In this document: positions 1-7,360 of the stretch, in pieces
Layout of the letters: each line of letters begins with the position of its first letter
How positions within the stretch are numbered: position 1 is the stretch's first letter
NCBI GenBank assembly: GCA_046318115.1
Contig: JBKCVA010000078.1
Location: forward strand, 1 to 64,000
DNA length: 64,000 bases
Origin: Aquimonas sp046318115
GTDB taxonomy: Bacteria > Pseudomonadota > Gammaproteobacteria > Xanthomonadales > Xanthomonadaceae
Direction of reading: 5' to 3'
Notes under the pieces: model-generated
What the model saw: the letters and a program-made list of their open reading frames with translations, nothing else
What the model was told of the DNA's origin: nothing
Database searches by the model: none
Translations under genes and position numbers: made by a program

Positions 1-42
1 CACCCGCACCCGCACCCGCACCCGCACCCGCACCCGCACCCG
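1..42. repeat. CACCCG hexanucleotide tandem repeat, 7 copies
   Basis: Seven perfect copies of CACCCG run from the left edge of the window. The true array may extend further upstream. It ends 13 bases before the start of the MAPEG gene. Read in frame it would encode alternating His-Pro, Thr-Arg or Pro-Ala, so it could be the tail of an upstream gene or an intergenic slippage tract. The window does not decide which. Confidence 0.9.
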
Positions 43-55
43 AGGCCTGGCCCCA

Positions 56-475
56 ATGCAAAGCATCCTTCTCCCTGGCTTCGCACTCGCAGCGCTGACG
101 TTCCTGGTCTGGTGCCGGCTCTACGTCGAGCGGCTCGGCCAGATGAAGCGCGAGCGCATCCATCCGCAGGCGGTGGCGAGCTCGGCCCAGATGGCCGCGA
201 AGCTGCAGGACACGCGCGCGGCCGACAATTTCCGCAACCTGTTTGAGCTGCCGGTGCTGTTCTACTTCGCCATCGCGGTCGCGGCGCAGACGGGGCAGGG
301 TGGGGCGCTCGTGCTTGGGCTGGCCTGGGCTTTCGTGGCCCTGCGGATTGTCCACAGCGCCATCCACTGCAGCTACAACAAGGTCATGCACCGCTTCACG
401 GTCTATGTGCTGGGTGCGCTGTGCCTGTGGGCGCTGCTCGCGGTACTGGGGCTGCGCCTGCTGCAGCTCGGCTAG
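56..475 (+). CDS. MAPEG family membrane protein
   Basis: This 139-residue integral membrane protein resembles the MAPEG family (membrane-associated proteins in eicosanoid and glutathione metabolism). Four hydrophobic segments can be seen, at about residues 4-20, 65-80, 84-98 and 116-136. The loop after the first carries the basic stretch VERLGQMKRERIHPQ, followed by an ADNFRNLFELP-type motif typical of the family, in which the N and E near the second helix are conserved. The HSAIHCSYN segment after helix 3 also matches bacterial MAPEG proteins. The substrate cannot be told from sequence. Bacterial members are mostly uncharacterised; eukaryotic ones use glutathione. The gene stands alone upstream of sdhE, separated from it by heptamer repeats. 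Confidence 0.8.
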   Translation: MQSILLPGFALAALTFLVWCRLYVERLGQMKRERIHPQAVASSAQMAAKLQDTRAADNFRNLFELPVLFYFAIAVAAQTGQGGALVLGLAWAFVALRIVHSAIHCSYNKVMHRFTVYVLGALCLWALLAVLGLRLLQLG

Positions 476-500
476 CGCGCCCCCAATCCCCGATCCTCAG

Positions 501-531
501 TCCCGAATCCCGAATCCCGAATCCCGAATCC
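501..531. repeat. TCCCGAA heptamer tandem repeat
   Basis: Four tandem copies of TCCCGAA plus TCC lie directly before the sdhE start codon. Degenerate units (CCCCAATCCCCGATCC) precede them. The same heptamer family recurs at 42811-42838, 61215-61232, 61821-61847 and 63953-63970, always between genes. Confidence 0.9.
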
Positions 532-537
532 AAAGGC

Positions 538-798
538 ATGTCCGCTTCCATCACTCCCGAAGACCTCCGCCGTTGGCGCTGGCGTTCGCGCCGCGGGATG
601 CGCGAGCTGGATCAGCTGTTCGAACGCTATCTCGATCTGGCCGAGCGTCGCCCCGAGGCGTTCGACCGCGACGCCTTCGAGGCGCTGCTGGTTTGCGAAG
701 ACGACGCCTTGTGGCGCTGGTTCATCGGCCACGAGCAGCCGCAGGACCCGGTGATCTCCGGCCTGGTCGCCACCATCCGTGCCCTCCCTCCCGCTTGA
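538..798 (+). CDS. sdhE: FAD assembly factor SdhE (YgfY/CptB)
   Basis: This 86-residue soluble protein belongs to the SdhE family, which promotes covalent attachment of FAD to the flavoprotein subunit of succinate dehydrogenase. The family hallmark RGxxE is present as RGMRELD at residues 19-25, and the length fits the usual 80-90 residues. The start at 538 was chosen because it gives the family N-terminus; the frame is open further upstream only through the heptamer repeats. The next gene starts 20 bases before this one stops, so the two are translationally coupled. The same sdhE-ygfX order is found in enterobacteria. Confidence 0.88.
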   Translation: MSASITPEDLRRWRWRSRRGMRELDQLFERYLDLAERRPEAFDRDAFEALLVCEDDALWRWFIGHEQPQDPVISGLVATIRALPPA

Positions 799-1222
799 GC
801 TCAAGCCTTCCATCGCCCTGCAGGCCGCGCTGACGGCGCTGGCGCTGCTGGCGGCGTTTGCACTCTGGCTGTCCGATCTTCCGCGTGAGGCCTTGCCGCT
901 GCCTCTGATGCTCGGGGCCATCAGCGTCTGGCGCGTGCGCCGCCTGCCGCGCGGACGATTGCTTCTGCACGACAGCGGTCAGGCCGACTGGTGGCCTGCA
1001 TCGGCAGCGGGCATGGCCGCCCCCGAGGCCTTGCCGGCCGAACTGCTTGGCCTCGAATCGCGTGGGCCGATCGCCGTGCTCACGCTGCGGATTCAGGGCC
1101 GGCTACTCCGCTGGCCGCTGGCATCGGATACCCTGCCGGGCGCGCAGCTGCGGACGCTGCGGCTCTGGCTGGATCGCCACGGCCAGCGCGCGCAGGCACC
1201 GAGCTCGACCCCGACCCACTGA
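779..1222 (+). CDS. YgfX/CptA-like inner membrane protein
   Basis: The gene encodes 147 residues, starting at GTG inside the end of sdhE. Two hydrophobic segments, at about residues 13-30 and 40-50, are followed by a roughly 90-residue soluble part rich in Leu and Trp (ADWWPAS, LRIQGRLLRWPL). Position immediately after sdhE, two N-terminal membrane segments and length all match YgfX (CptA), the membrane partner of SdhE in enterobacteria, described as the toxin-like half of the pair. Sequence identity to that family is low by eye, so the call rests mainly on gene order and topology. The overlap with sdhE indicates co-translation. Confidence 0.6.
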   Translation: MPSLPLELKPSIALQAALTALALLAAFALWLSDLPREALPLPLMLGAISVWRVRRLPRGRLLLHDSGQADWWPASAAGMAAPEALPAELLGLESRGPIAVLTLRIQGRLLRWPLASDTLPGAQLRTLRLWLDRHGQRAQAPSSTPTH

Positions 1223-1237
1223 CAGGCCGCCCGCCAC

Positions 1238-2482
1238 GTGTTCCGTCCCATCGAAATCGCCATCGGCCTGCGCTACACGCGCGCCAAGCGGCGCAACCAT
1301 TTCATCTCCTTCATTTCGCTGGCCTCGATGCTTGGCATCGCCATCGGCGTCACCGCGCTGATCACGGTGATCTCGGTGATGAACGGCTTTGAGCAGGAGC
1401 TGCGCGCGCGCATCCTCGGCATGGTGGCTCACGCCACCATCAGTGGTGCGGGCGAAGACCTGCAGAACTGGCCGCGCGCGGTTGAGCTTGCGAAATCCGA
1501 TGCCCGCGTGCTGGGCGCGGCGCCCTACGTCGAGCGCGAATCCCTGCTGCAGGCCGGCCGCAGCCAGGGCGCCCTGCTGCGCGGCGTGGACCCCTCGCGC
1601 GAGCCCGAGGTCAGCGAGATCGCCGAGCTGATGAAGGAGGGCGCGCTCACCGACCTTGAACCCGGCGCGTTTCGCGTGCTGGTCGGCGCGGATCTCGCGC
1701 TCTACCTCGGCGTTGGCGTGGGCGACAGCATCACCGTGATGGTGCCGGAGTTCCGCAGCACCCCGGTCGGCGTGGCGCCGCAGATGCGCCGCTTCACCGT
1801 CGCCGGCATCTTCAGCGCCGGCATGCAGGAGTACGACCGTCAGCTGGCCATCATCCACCTGCAGGATGCCCAGCGCCTGCTGCGCATGGGCGAGGGCGTG
1901 ACCGGGGTGCGGCTGAAGCTCACCGACATGATGCAGGGCTGGCAGGTGGCCCGCGATCTCACCGAGCAGCTCGACCACTACTACCGCATCCGCGACTGGA
2001 GCGCAGACCACAGCAACTTCTTCCGCGCGATCCAGATGGAGAAGACGGTGATGTTCATCATCCTCTCGCTGATCGTCGGCGTGGCCGCCTTCAACCTGGT
2101 CAGCTCGCTGGTGATGCTGGTCACCGACAAGCAGGCCGACATCGCCATCCTGCGCACCCTGGGCATGAGCCCGCGCTCGATCATGGGCGTGTTCGTGGTG
2201 CAGGGCAGTTTGATCGGCGTGGTCGGCGTGCTGCTCGGCCTGATCGGCGGCGTCAGCCTGACGCTGAACCTCGACCATGTGGTGAAGGCTATCGAGACGA
2301 CCTTCGGCTTCGAGGTGATGCCGGCTGACGTCTACTACATCACCGGCCTGCCCACCGATCTGCGTACCGACGACGTCGGCCTGATCGTGCTGGTCGCGCT
2401 GGTGATGAGCATGATCGCGACCCTGTATCCGGCCTGGCGCGCCTCGCGCACCGAGCCCGCTGCCGCCCTGCGCTACGAGTGA
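1238..2482 (+). CDS. lolC: Lipoprotein-releasing ABC transporter permease LolC/LolE
   Basis: This 414-residue inner-membrane permease works with LolD to extract outer-membrane lipoproteins from the inner membrane and pass them to LolA. The N-terminus has the LolC/E signature IGLRYTRAKRRNHFISFISL, then a first membrane helix (about residues 25-48) ending in VMNGFEQELR. A large periplasmic domain of about 220 residues follows. Three C-terminal helices form the FtsX-like domain (about 268-295, 320-345, 375-395), containing the coupling-loop motif DIAILRTLGMSP. The start is GTG. Only one permease gene is seen, so the complex is probably a LolC2D2-type homodimer, or the second permease lies elsewhere. 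lolD follows after 6 bases. Confidence 0.93.
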   Translation: MFRPIEIAIGLRYTRAKRRNHFISFISLASMLGIAIGVTALITVISVMNGFEQELRARILGMVAHATISGAGEDLQNWPRAVELAKSDARVLGAAPYVERESLLQAGRSQGALLRGVDPSREPEVSEIAELMKEGALTDLEPGAFRVLVGADLALYLGVGVGDSITVMVPEFRSTPVGVAPQMRRFTVAGIFSAGMQEYDRQLAIIHLQDAQRLLRMGEGVTGVRLKLTDMMQGWQVARDLTEQLDHYYRIRDWSADHSNFFRAIQMEKTVMFIILSLIVGVAAFNLVSSLVMLVTDKQADIAILRTLGMSPRSIMGVFVVQGSLIGVVGVLLGLIGGVSLTLNLDHVVKAIETTFGFEVMPADVYYITGLPTDLRTDDVGLIVLVALVMSMIATLYPAWRASRTEPAAALRYE

Positions 2483-2488
2483 TGCGCC

Positions 2489-3184
2489 ATGACTGAGTCG
2501 AATGCCGTCATCGCCTGCCGCGGGCTGGCCAAGACCTATGCCGAGGGCGATCTGAGCACGCCGGTCTTCCAGTCGATCGACTTCGAGGTCGCGCGCGGCG
2601 AAACCGTGGCCATCGTCGGCGCCTCGGGGGCCGGCAAGAGCACCTTGCTGCATATCCTCGGCGGGCTTGATACGCCGAGCGCGGGCGAAGTGTTCGTCGC
2701 CGGTGAGGCGATGAGCCGGCTTTCGGACGCTGAGCGCGGTCGCCTGCGCAATCGTGCGCTGGGCTTCGTCTACCAGTTCCATCACCTGCTGCCCGAGTTC
2801 ACCGCGCTGGAGAACGTCTGCATGCCGCTGCTGATCGCCGGCCGCAGCGTGGCCGAGGCCGAGCGCCAGGCGGCGGCCCTGCTCGATCGCGTCGGCCTGG
2901 GCGCACGTCTGCGCCACAAGCCGGGCGAGCTGTCCGGCGGCGAACGCCAGCGCTGCGCGGTGGCGCGCGCGCTGGTCACACGGCCGGCCTGCGTGCTTGG
3001 CGACGAGCCCACCGGCAATCTCGACGAGCGGACCGCAGCCTCGGTCTACGGGCTGATGCTGGAGCTCAATCGCGAAGTCGGCACCAGTTTCGTGCTGGTG
3101 ACGCACGACCGTGCGCTGGCGCGGAAGATGGACCGCGCGCTTGAACTTTCGGGCGGTCAGCTGCGGCCGCTGGCGTCGGCCTGA
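2489..3184 (+). CDS. lolD: Lipoprotein-releasing ABC transporter ATPase LolD
   Basis: This 231-residue ATP-binding subunit powers lipoprotein release. The Walker A motif is GASGAGKST (residues 44-52), the ABC signature is LSGGERQR, and the Walker B region is CVLGDEPTGNLD, followed by the switch histidine in LVTHD. The Q-loop YQFHHLLPEFTALENV has the YQFHHLLPEF form typical of LolD, which separates it from MacB and FtsE. It forms an operon with lolC (6-base gap) and probably with comEC, which starts 11 bases after this gene ends. Confidence 0.95.
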   Translation: MTESNAVIACRGLAKTYAEGDLSTPVFQSIDFEVARGETVAIVGASGAGKSTLLHILGGLDTPSAGEVFVAGEAMSRLSDAERGRLRNRALGFVYQFHHLLPEFTALENVCMPLLIAGRSVAEAERQAAALLDRVGLGARLRHKPGELSGGERQRCAVARALVTRPACVLGDEPTGNLDERTAASVYGLMLELNREVGTSFVLVTHDRALARKMDRALELSGGQLRPLASA

Positions 3185-3195
3185 GGCCTGCGCGC

Positions 3196-5583
3196 ATGGC
3201 GACCGTGCCGGTGCAGGCAGGGTCGCAGCGGCTGCGCACGCCGTCTGCAGCGCCGGTGCTCGGCATCGGCAGTGCGCTCGGCCTGCTCGCTGGCGTGGCT
3301 GCAGCGCTGGCGCTGTCGCGCTTTCCGCCCGAATGGGCGCAGTGGCCGATGCTGGTGCTCGGGCTCTTGCTCTGGCTGTCGCCGCGTCCGCGCTGGGCGC
3401 TGCTGCGCTGGAGCGGCGCCGCCCTGTTCGGCGCGGCGCTGGCACTGCTGGTCGCCGCGTCTGCCTTGAATCAACGGTTGCCGGCCGAACTGCAAGGCCG
3501 CGACGTCCGCGTGCAGGGGCGGCTTGAAGGCCTGCCGCAGCGCAGCCCCGATGCGGTGCGCTTCGACTTCCGCGTCGAAGCCGGCGAGGGCGAGGCCGCC
3601 GTGCTGGCCGGCCAGCTGCTGCGGATCGGCTGGTATCGCAGCGAGCACTCGCCCCAGGCGGGCAGCCGCTGGTCGCTGCAGCTGCGGCTCAAGGCGCCGC
3701 GCGGGGTCGACAATCCGGGGGGCTTCGATTTCGAGCGCTACGCGCTGCAGCGTCGGCTCGCGGCCACCGGCTACGTGCGCGAGCATCCCGACAATCGCTT
3801 GCTGGCGCCCGCTGCCGGTCTCGACGCTCTGCGCGCGGACCTCTCGCAGGGCATGGTCGAAGCCCTGGGCGGTGAAGGTCCGCTGCATGCGGGCTCGCGC
3901 TTCATTCGCGCGCTCACCGTCGCCGACACACGCGCCTTCGACGAAGCGGACTGGGAGGTCCTGCGCGCGACCGGCGTGGGTCATCTGATGTCGATCTCCG
4001 GCCTGCATATCGGCCTCGTCGCAGGCCTGTTCGCGCTGCTCGCGCGTGGTTTCTATCGACTGTGGCCCGCGCTGGGCCTGCGCCTGCCGCTGCCGCAGGG
4101 GGCCGCTTTTGCGGCGCTGTTGGGTGCGGCCGGCTACGCGGCGTTGGCCGGCTTCGGCGTGCCGGTGCTGCGCAGCCTGCTGATGGTCGCCGCAGCGCTG
4201 CTCGCGGTGCTGTTGCGGCGGCGCTCCAGCACCTGGCAGGCCTACGCCCTGGCGCTGTTCGTGCTGGTGCTGAGCGATCCACTGTCCGTGCTGGGCGCGA
4301 GCTTCTGGCTGTCTTTTCTCGGTGTGGCCTGGCTCCTGTGGTGCATGCCGAGCGATTTGCAGCAGCTGCCGGGCTGGCGCCGCCTGCTCGGCGCACAGTT
4401 GGTGGCCAGCCTCGGCCTGCTGCCGCTCACGGTGTTCTTCTTCGGCCAGGCCTCGGTGGCGGGGGCGGCGGCCAACCTGTTGGCCGTGCCCTGGGTCAGC
4501 CTGGGCGTGGTGCCGCTCGCTTTGCTTGGTGCTGGTCTGCTGCTGATCGGCCTGCCGGCGCTGGCGGCACCGCTGCTGGCGTTTGCCGCCTGGCTGATGG
4601 ATCTGCTGTGGTCGCTGCTGGTGTGGACAGCCGAACTGCCCCACGCGCAGGTCTTTCTGCCCGAGCCTTCTAGCGTGAGTCTGCTGCTGGCCGCGCTCGG
4701 CGTGATCTGGCTGCTGATGCCGCGCGGCACGCCGGGGCGAGCGCTTGGCGCGGTGTTGATGCTGCCCCTGCTGCTGCCGCGCCTCGCCCCGCCCGCGCCC
4801 GGCGTCGCCGAGCTGCATCTGTTCGACGTTGGTCAGGGCCTTTCGGCGCTGATCCGCACGCAGAACCATGCCCTGCTGCTGGATACGGGGCCTGCGTTTG
4901 GCAGCGGCCTGGACATGGGCGAGGCGGCGGTGGTGCCGGCGCTGCGCGCGCTGGGTCTGCGTCGGCTCGATCGCGTGCTGGTGTCGCACGGCGATGCTGA
5001 CCATGCCGGTGGTGCCGAGAGCGTGCTCAGGGCCTTCCCGGCGCCGCTGCAGAGTTCGGATCGGGTGCGCTTCCCGCGGGCGCAGCCGTGCGTGGCCGGC
5101 GATCGCTGGCGCTGGGATGGCGTCGACTTTGAGCTGTTGCACCCGCCCGAGCACTTTCCCTACCTGCGCAACGAAAGCAGCTGCGTCCTGCGGGTGCAGG
5201 CGGGTGACCAGGTCGCACTGTTCGCGGGCGATATCGGTCGTCTGATCGAACAGCGCCTGGTGCGCGAGCAGCCTGAACGCCTGCGGGCCGATGTCGTCGT
5301 GGTGCCGCACCACGGCAGCGCCAGTTCCAGTGAGGAAGCCTTCGTGCGCGCCACCGGTGCCCGCCATGCGCTGGTCGCGGCCGGTTATGCCAACCGCTTC
5401 GGCCATCCGCGGCCCGAGGTCGTGTCGCGCTGGCGCGAGGCCGGTGCCGAGGTCTGGAACACGGCCGAGACCGGGGCGCTGTTTCTGCGCATGGGCGCAG
5501 ACGCGGAAATCACGGTGCAGGCACACCGCCGGGAGCAGCCGCGACTTTGGAAGCCTTCGGTGTCGCTGGCCGACGACTCCTGA
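3196..5583 (+). CDS. comEC: DNA internalization protein ComEC/Rec2
   Basis: This 795-residue polytopic membrane protein forms the inner-membrane channel for single-stranded DNA in natural transformation. The N-terminal part has membrane helices and a DUF4131/OB-like soluble region (about 95-190). The central Competence domain carries GVGHLMSISGLHIGL and a series of hydrophobic helices. The C-terminal third is a metallo-beta-lactamase fold with HGDADHAGG (from residue 598) and the later HHGSASSSEEAF. All three canonical domains are present at normal length, so the gene looks intact. In xanthomonads comEC often sits next to lolCD, as here. Other competence genes are not in this window. Confidence 0.93.
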   Translation: MATVPVQAGSQRLRTPSAAPVLGIGSALGLLAGVAAALALSRFPPEWAQWPMLVLGLLLWLSPRPRWALLRWSGAALFGAALALLVAASALNQRLPAELQGRDVRVQGRLEGLPQRSPDAVRFDFRVEAGEGEAAVLAGQLLRIGWYRSEHSPQAGSRWSLQLRLKAPRGVDNPGGFDFERYALQRRLAATGYVREHPDNRLLAPAAGLDALRADLSQGMVEALGGEGPLHAGSRFIRALTVADTRAFDEADWEVLRATGVGHLMSISGLHIGLVAGLFALLARGFYRLWPALGLRLPLPQGAAFAALLGAAGYAALAGFGVPVLRSLLMVAAALLAVLLRRRSSTWQAYALALFVLVLSDPLSVLGASFWLSFLGVAWLLWCMPSDLQQLPGWRRLLGAQLVASLGLLPLTVFFFGQASVAGAAANLLAVPWVSLGVVPLALLGAGLLLIGLPALAAPLLAFAAWLMDLLWSLLVWTAELPHAQVFLPEPSSVSLLLAALGVIWLLMPRGTPGRALGAVLMLPLLLPRLAPPAPGVAELHLFDVGQGLSALIRTQNHALLLDTGPAFGSGLDMGEAAVVPALRALGLRRLDRVLVSHGDADHAGGAESVLRAFPAPLQSSDRVRFPRAQPCVAGDRWRWDGVDFELLHPPEHFPYLRNESSCVLRVQAGDQVALFAGDIGRLIEQRLVREQPERLRADVVVVPHHGSASSSEEAFVRATGARHALVAAGYANRFGHPRPEVVSRWREAGAEVWNTAETGALFLRMGADAEITVQAHRREQPRLWKPSVSLADDS

Positions 5584-5810
5584 GCAAGCTCCTGCCGCCA
5601 TCGTCATCACGTCCGCGCCAGGCCGGCACTGCATGAACGCAAGCCGCTCTGCGCATGGGCCGCACGGCGCCAAGCTGCTAGAGTTCCGGCCCGAGCGCGC
5701 GTGATGCGCTGCGCAGTTCTTTCGGGCCGCCCCTGCGCCGATCGCGCAGCTGCCTGCGAGAGACCCGCGCCGTGCGTGTGCCGGCCTCCTTTCGACCGTC
5801 AAGACCTTCC

Positions 5811-6632
5811 ATGGATCCGACCCAGCTTCGCATCATCCTTCTCGTCCTCGGCCTGCTGTTCATCGGCGCCGTGTACTGGTTCGGACGTCCGCAGAAGCCG
5901 GGGCAGGGCAAGCGCATCGCCGAGCGCGGTGCGCAAGAGTCGCGCCCCGAGCCGGCCTTCAGCGACCACGAGCAGGACAGCCTGGACAAGGTCATCCAGG
6001 CCGAACTGGCGCGGCTGGAGAAAACCCTGGCTGGCGAAGCCGACGCCGGCGCGGGTGCCTCGCGGCTGCCTGGAATCGAATTCGAGCCGGATCTCGATGC
6101 GCGTCCGCGTGCGGTCGAGGCTGCAGCGCCCACGCAATCGAGCCAGCCGGGGCCCGCCCAGTCCAGCCTCGGTGCACGCCCGAATCCCGAATTCGACAAG
6201 GTGGTCAGCCTGATCGTGGCGGCGCGCGCCGGCACCCTGCTGCATGGCGGCGACATCCTGGTCGCGGCCGAGAAGGCCGGGCTGGTGTTCGGCGACATGC
6301 AGATCTTCCATCGGCTGCCGGACAACCGGCCGGAAGCAGGCCCCATCTTCAGCGTGGCCAACGTGGTCAAGCCCGGCAATTTCGATCTGCGCCAGCCGGA
6401 CCAGACGCAGACGCCGGGCGTCACCTTCTTCATGACCCTGCCGGGCCCGCTGCCTGCGCTGGACGCCTGGGAAGCCATGCTGCCGGCCGCGCAGCGCTTC
6501 GCCGAGCTGCTGGATGCGGTGGTGCTGGACGACGAACGCAACGCGCTCGGCCGTCAGCGCATCCAGTTCCTGCGCGATGAGCTGCGCGCCTACGACCGCG
6601 AGCGTGAGCGCCAGTCCAAGCGGCCCTGGTAA
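5811..6632 (+). CDS. zipA: Cell division protein ZipA
   Basis: This 273-residue divisome protein tethers FtsZ to the inner membrane. Residues 6-24 form the single N-terminal membrane anchor. A charged and Pro/Ala-rich linker follows to about residue 120. The C-terminal ZipA domain (about 125-262) carries the FtsZ-binding sheet, recognisable in LLHGGDILVAAEKAGLVFGD, MQIFHRL and GVTFFMTLPGP. The ATG at 5811 was chosen because it places the anchor at the extreme N-terminus; an upstream GTG would add a non-conserved Arg/Pro-rich tail. In many gammaproteobacteria zipA lies between smc and ligA; here neither is adjacent. Confidence 0.85.
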   Translation: MDPTQLRIILLVLGLLFIGAVYWFGRPQKPGQGKRIAERGAQESRPEPAFSDHEQDSLDKVIQAELARLEKTLAGEADAGAGASRLPGIEFEPDLDARPRAVEAAAPTQSSQPGPAQSSLGARPNPEFDKVVSLIVAARAGTLLHGGDILVAAEKAGLVFGDMQIFHRLPDNRPEAGPIFSVANVVKPGNFDLRQPDQTQTPGVTFFMTLPGPLPALDAWEAMLPAAQRFAELLDAVVLDDERNALGRQRIQFLRDELRAYDRERERQSKRPW

Positions 6633-6700
6633 CCGGGGCCGCGGCAGCCTAGTCCGCCGCGCGCTCGGGCGGCGCCCGCGTTCCGCGCCGCGCGGTCGCT

Positions 6701-7360
6701 CTATCGAGTGAGGTCGCGCAGGCGCAGGCTATCCACCTCGCCGATACGTCCCACCTGGGCCAGCAGCAGCTCGGCGCAGGCCAGCGCGTCGATCGCGGCG
6801 TTGTGCGCGCGATAGGTGGGCAGCCCATAGCGCTCGCGGCAGGCGTGCAGGCGCAGATGGCCGCTGGGGTCGACCGCATGGCGGCGGATGCGGCGCTCCA
6901 GAGCGAGCGTGTCGATGTAGCGCAGGGTGGGCGGCAGGCCGAAACAGCGCCGGCAGGCGGCCGCCAGAAAGTTCAGTTCGATCGGCGCGCCATGCGAGAC
7001 CAGCACCCGGCCCTCCAGCTCGGTCAGCAGTTGCTGAAGGGCCTCCCTGAGCGGCAGGCCGTCGGCGATGTCGCTATCGGTAAGTCCGTGCACGGTGGCG
7101 CTCTGGCCCACGGTTTCGGTGCTTCCCACCAGCAGATGTCGAGCGCTGTCCATGCGTATGCGGGCGCCTTCGATCCTGACCCAGCCGATACTGAGAATCC
7201 GATCGCGGGCGCTGTCGAGTCCGCTGGTTTCAAAGTCGACCGCCAGCAGCTCGGCATCGCGCCAGCGCGTGGAGAGGGAGGGCAGCGGCAGGGCGTAGTG
7301 ACGCGCCAGTGGGGTGCACGCCGCCCGGCGGGCGTACAGCATGCGACGCAACAGGCTCAC
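6701..7360 (-). CDS. DEDDh 3'-5' exonuclease (DNA polymerase III epsilon-like)
   Basis: This 219-residue protein has an exonuclease fold of the RNase T/DnaQ superfamily. ExoI is seen as AVDFETSGLDSARD, ExoII around LVSHGAPIELNFL, and ExoIII as AHNAAIDALACAELL, whose histidine and aspartate define the DEDDh subtype. It is shorter than replicative DnaQ and lacks the C-terminal polymerase-binding extension, so it is more likely a stand-alone nuclease. The GTG start at 7360 overlaps the stop of the upstream DUF294 gene by 4 bases (GTGA). An ATG at 7342 is a possible alternative. The cNMP/CBS/DUF294-exonuclease pairing recurs in other proteobacteria and suggests a shared regulatory role. Confidence 0.82.
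   Translation of the reverse strand: MSLLRRMLYARRAACTPLARHYALPLPSLSTRWRDAELLAVDFETSGLDSARDRILSIGWVRIEGARIRMDSARHLLVGSTETVGQSATVHGLTDSDIADGLPLREALQQLLTELEGRVLVSHGAPIELNFLAAACRRCFGLPPTLRYIDTLALERRIRRHAVDPSGHLRLHACRERYGLPTYRAHNAAIDALACAELLLAQVGRIGEVDSLRLRDLTR

Noticed and set aside
1103..3445. 780-codon open frame on the minus strand across lolC and lolD
   Set aside because: It lies antisense to two confidently identified genes, and its product is His/Ala/Arg-rich without domains. Such frames are common in GC-rich DNA.
3157..5802. 881-codon minus-strand open frame across comEC
   Set aside because: It mirrors comEC codons; the Gln/Arg/His-rich product has no recognisable fold.
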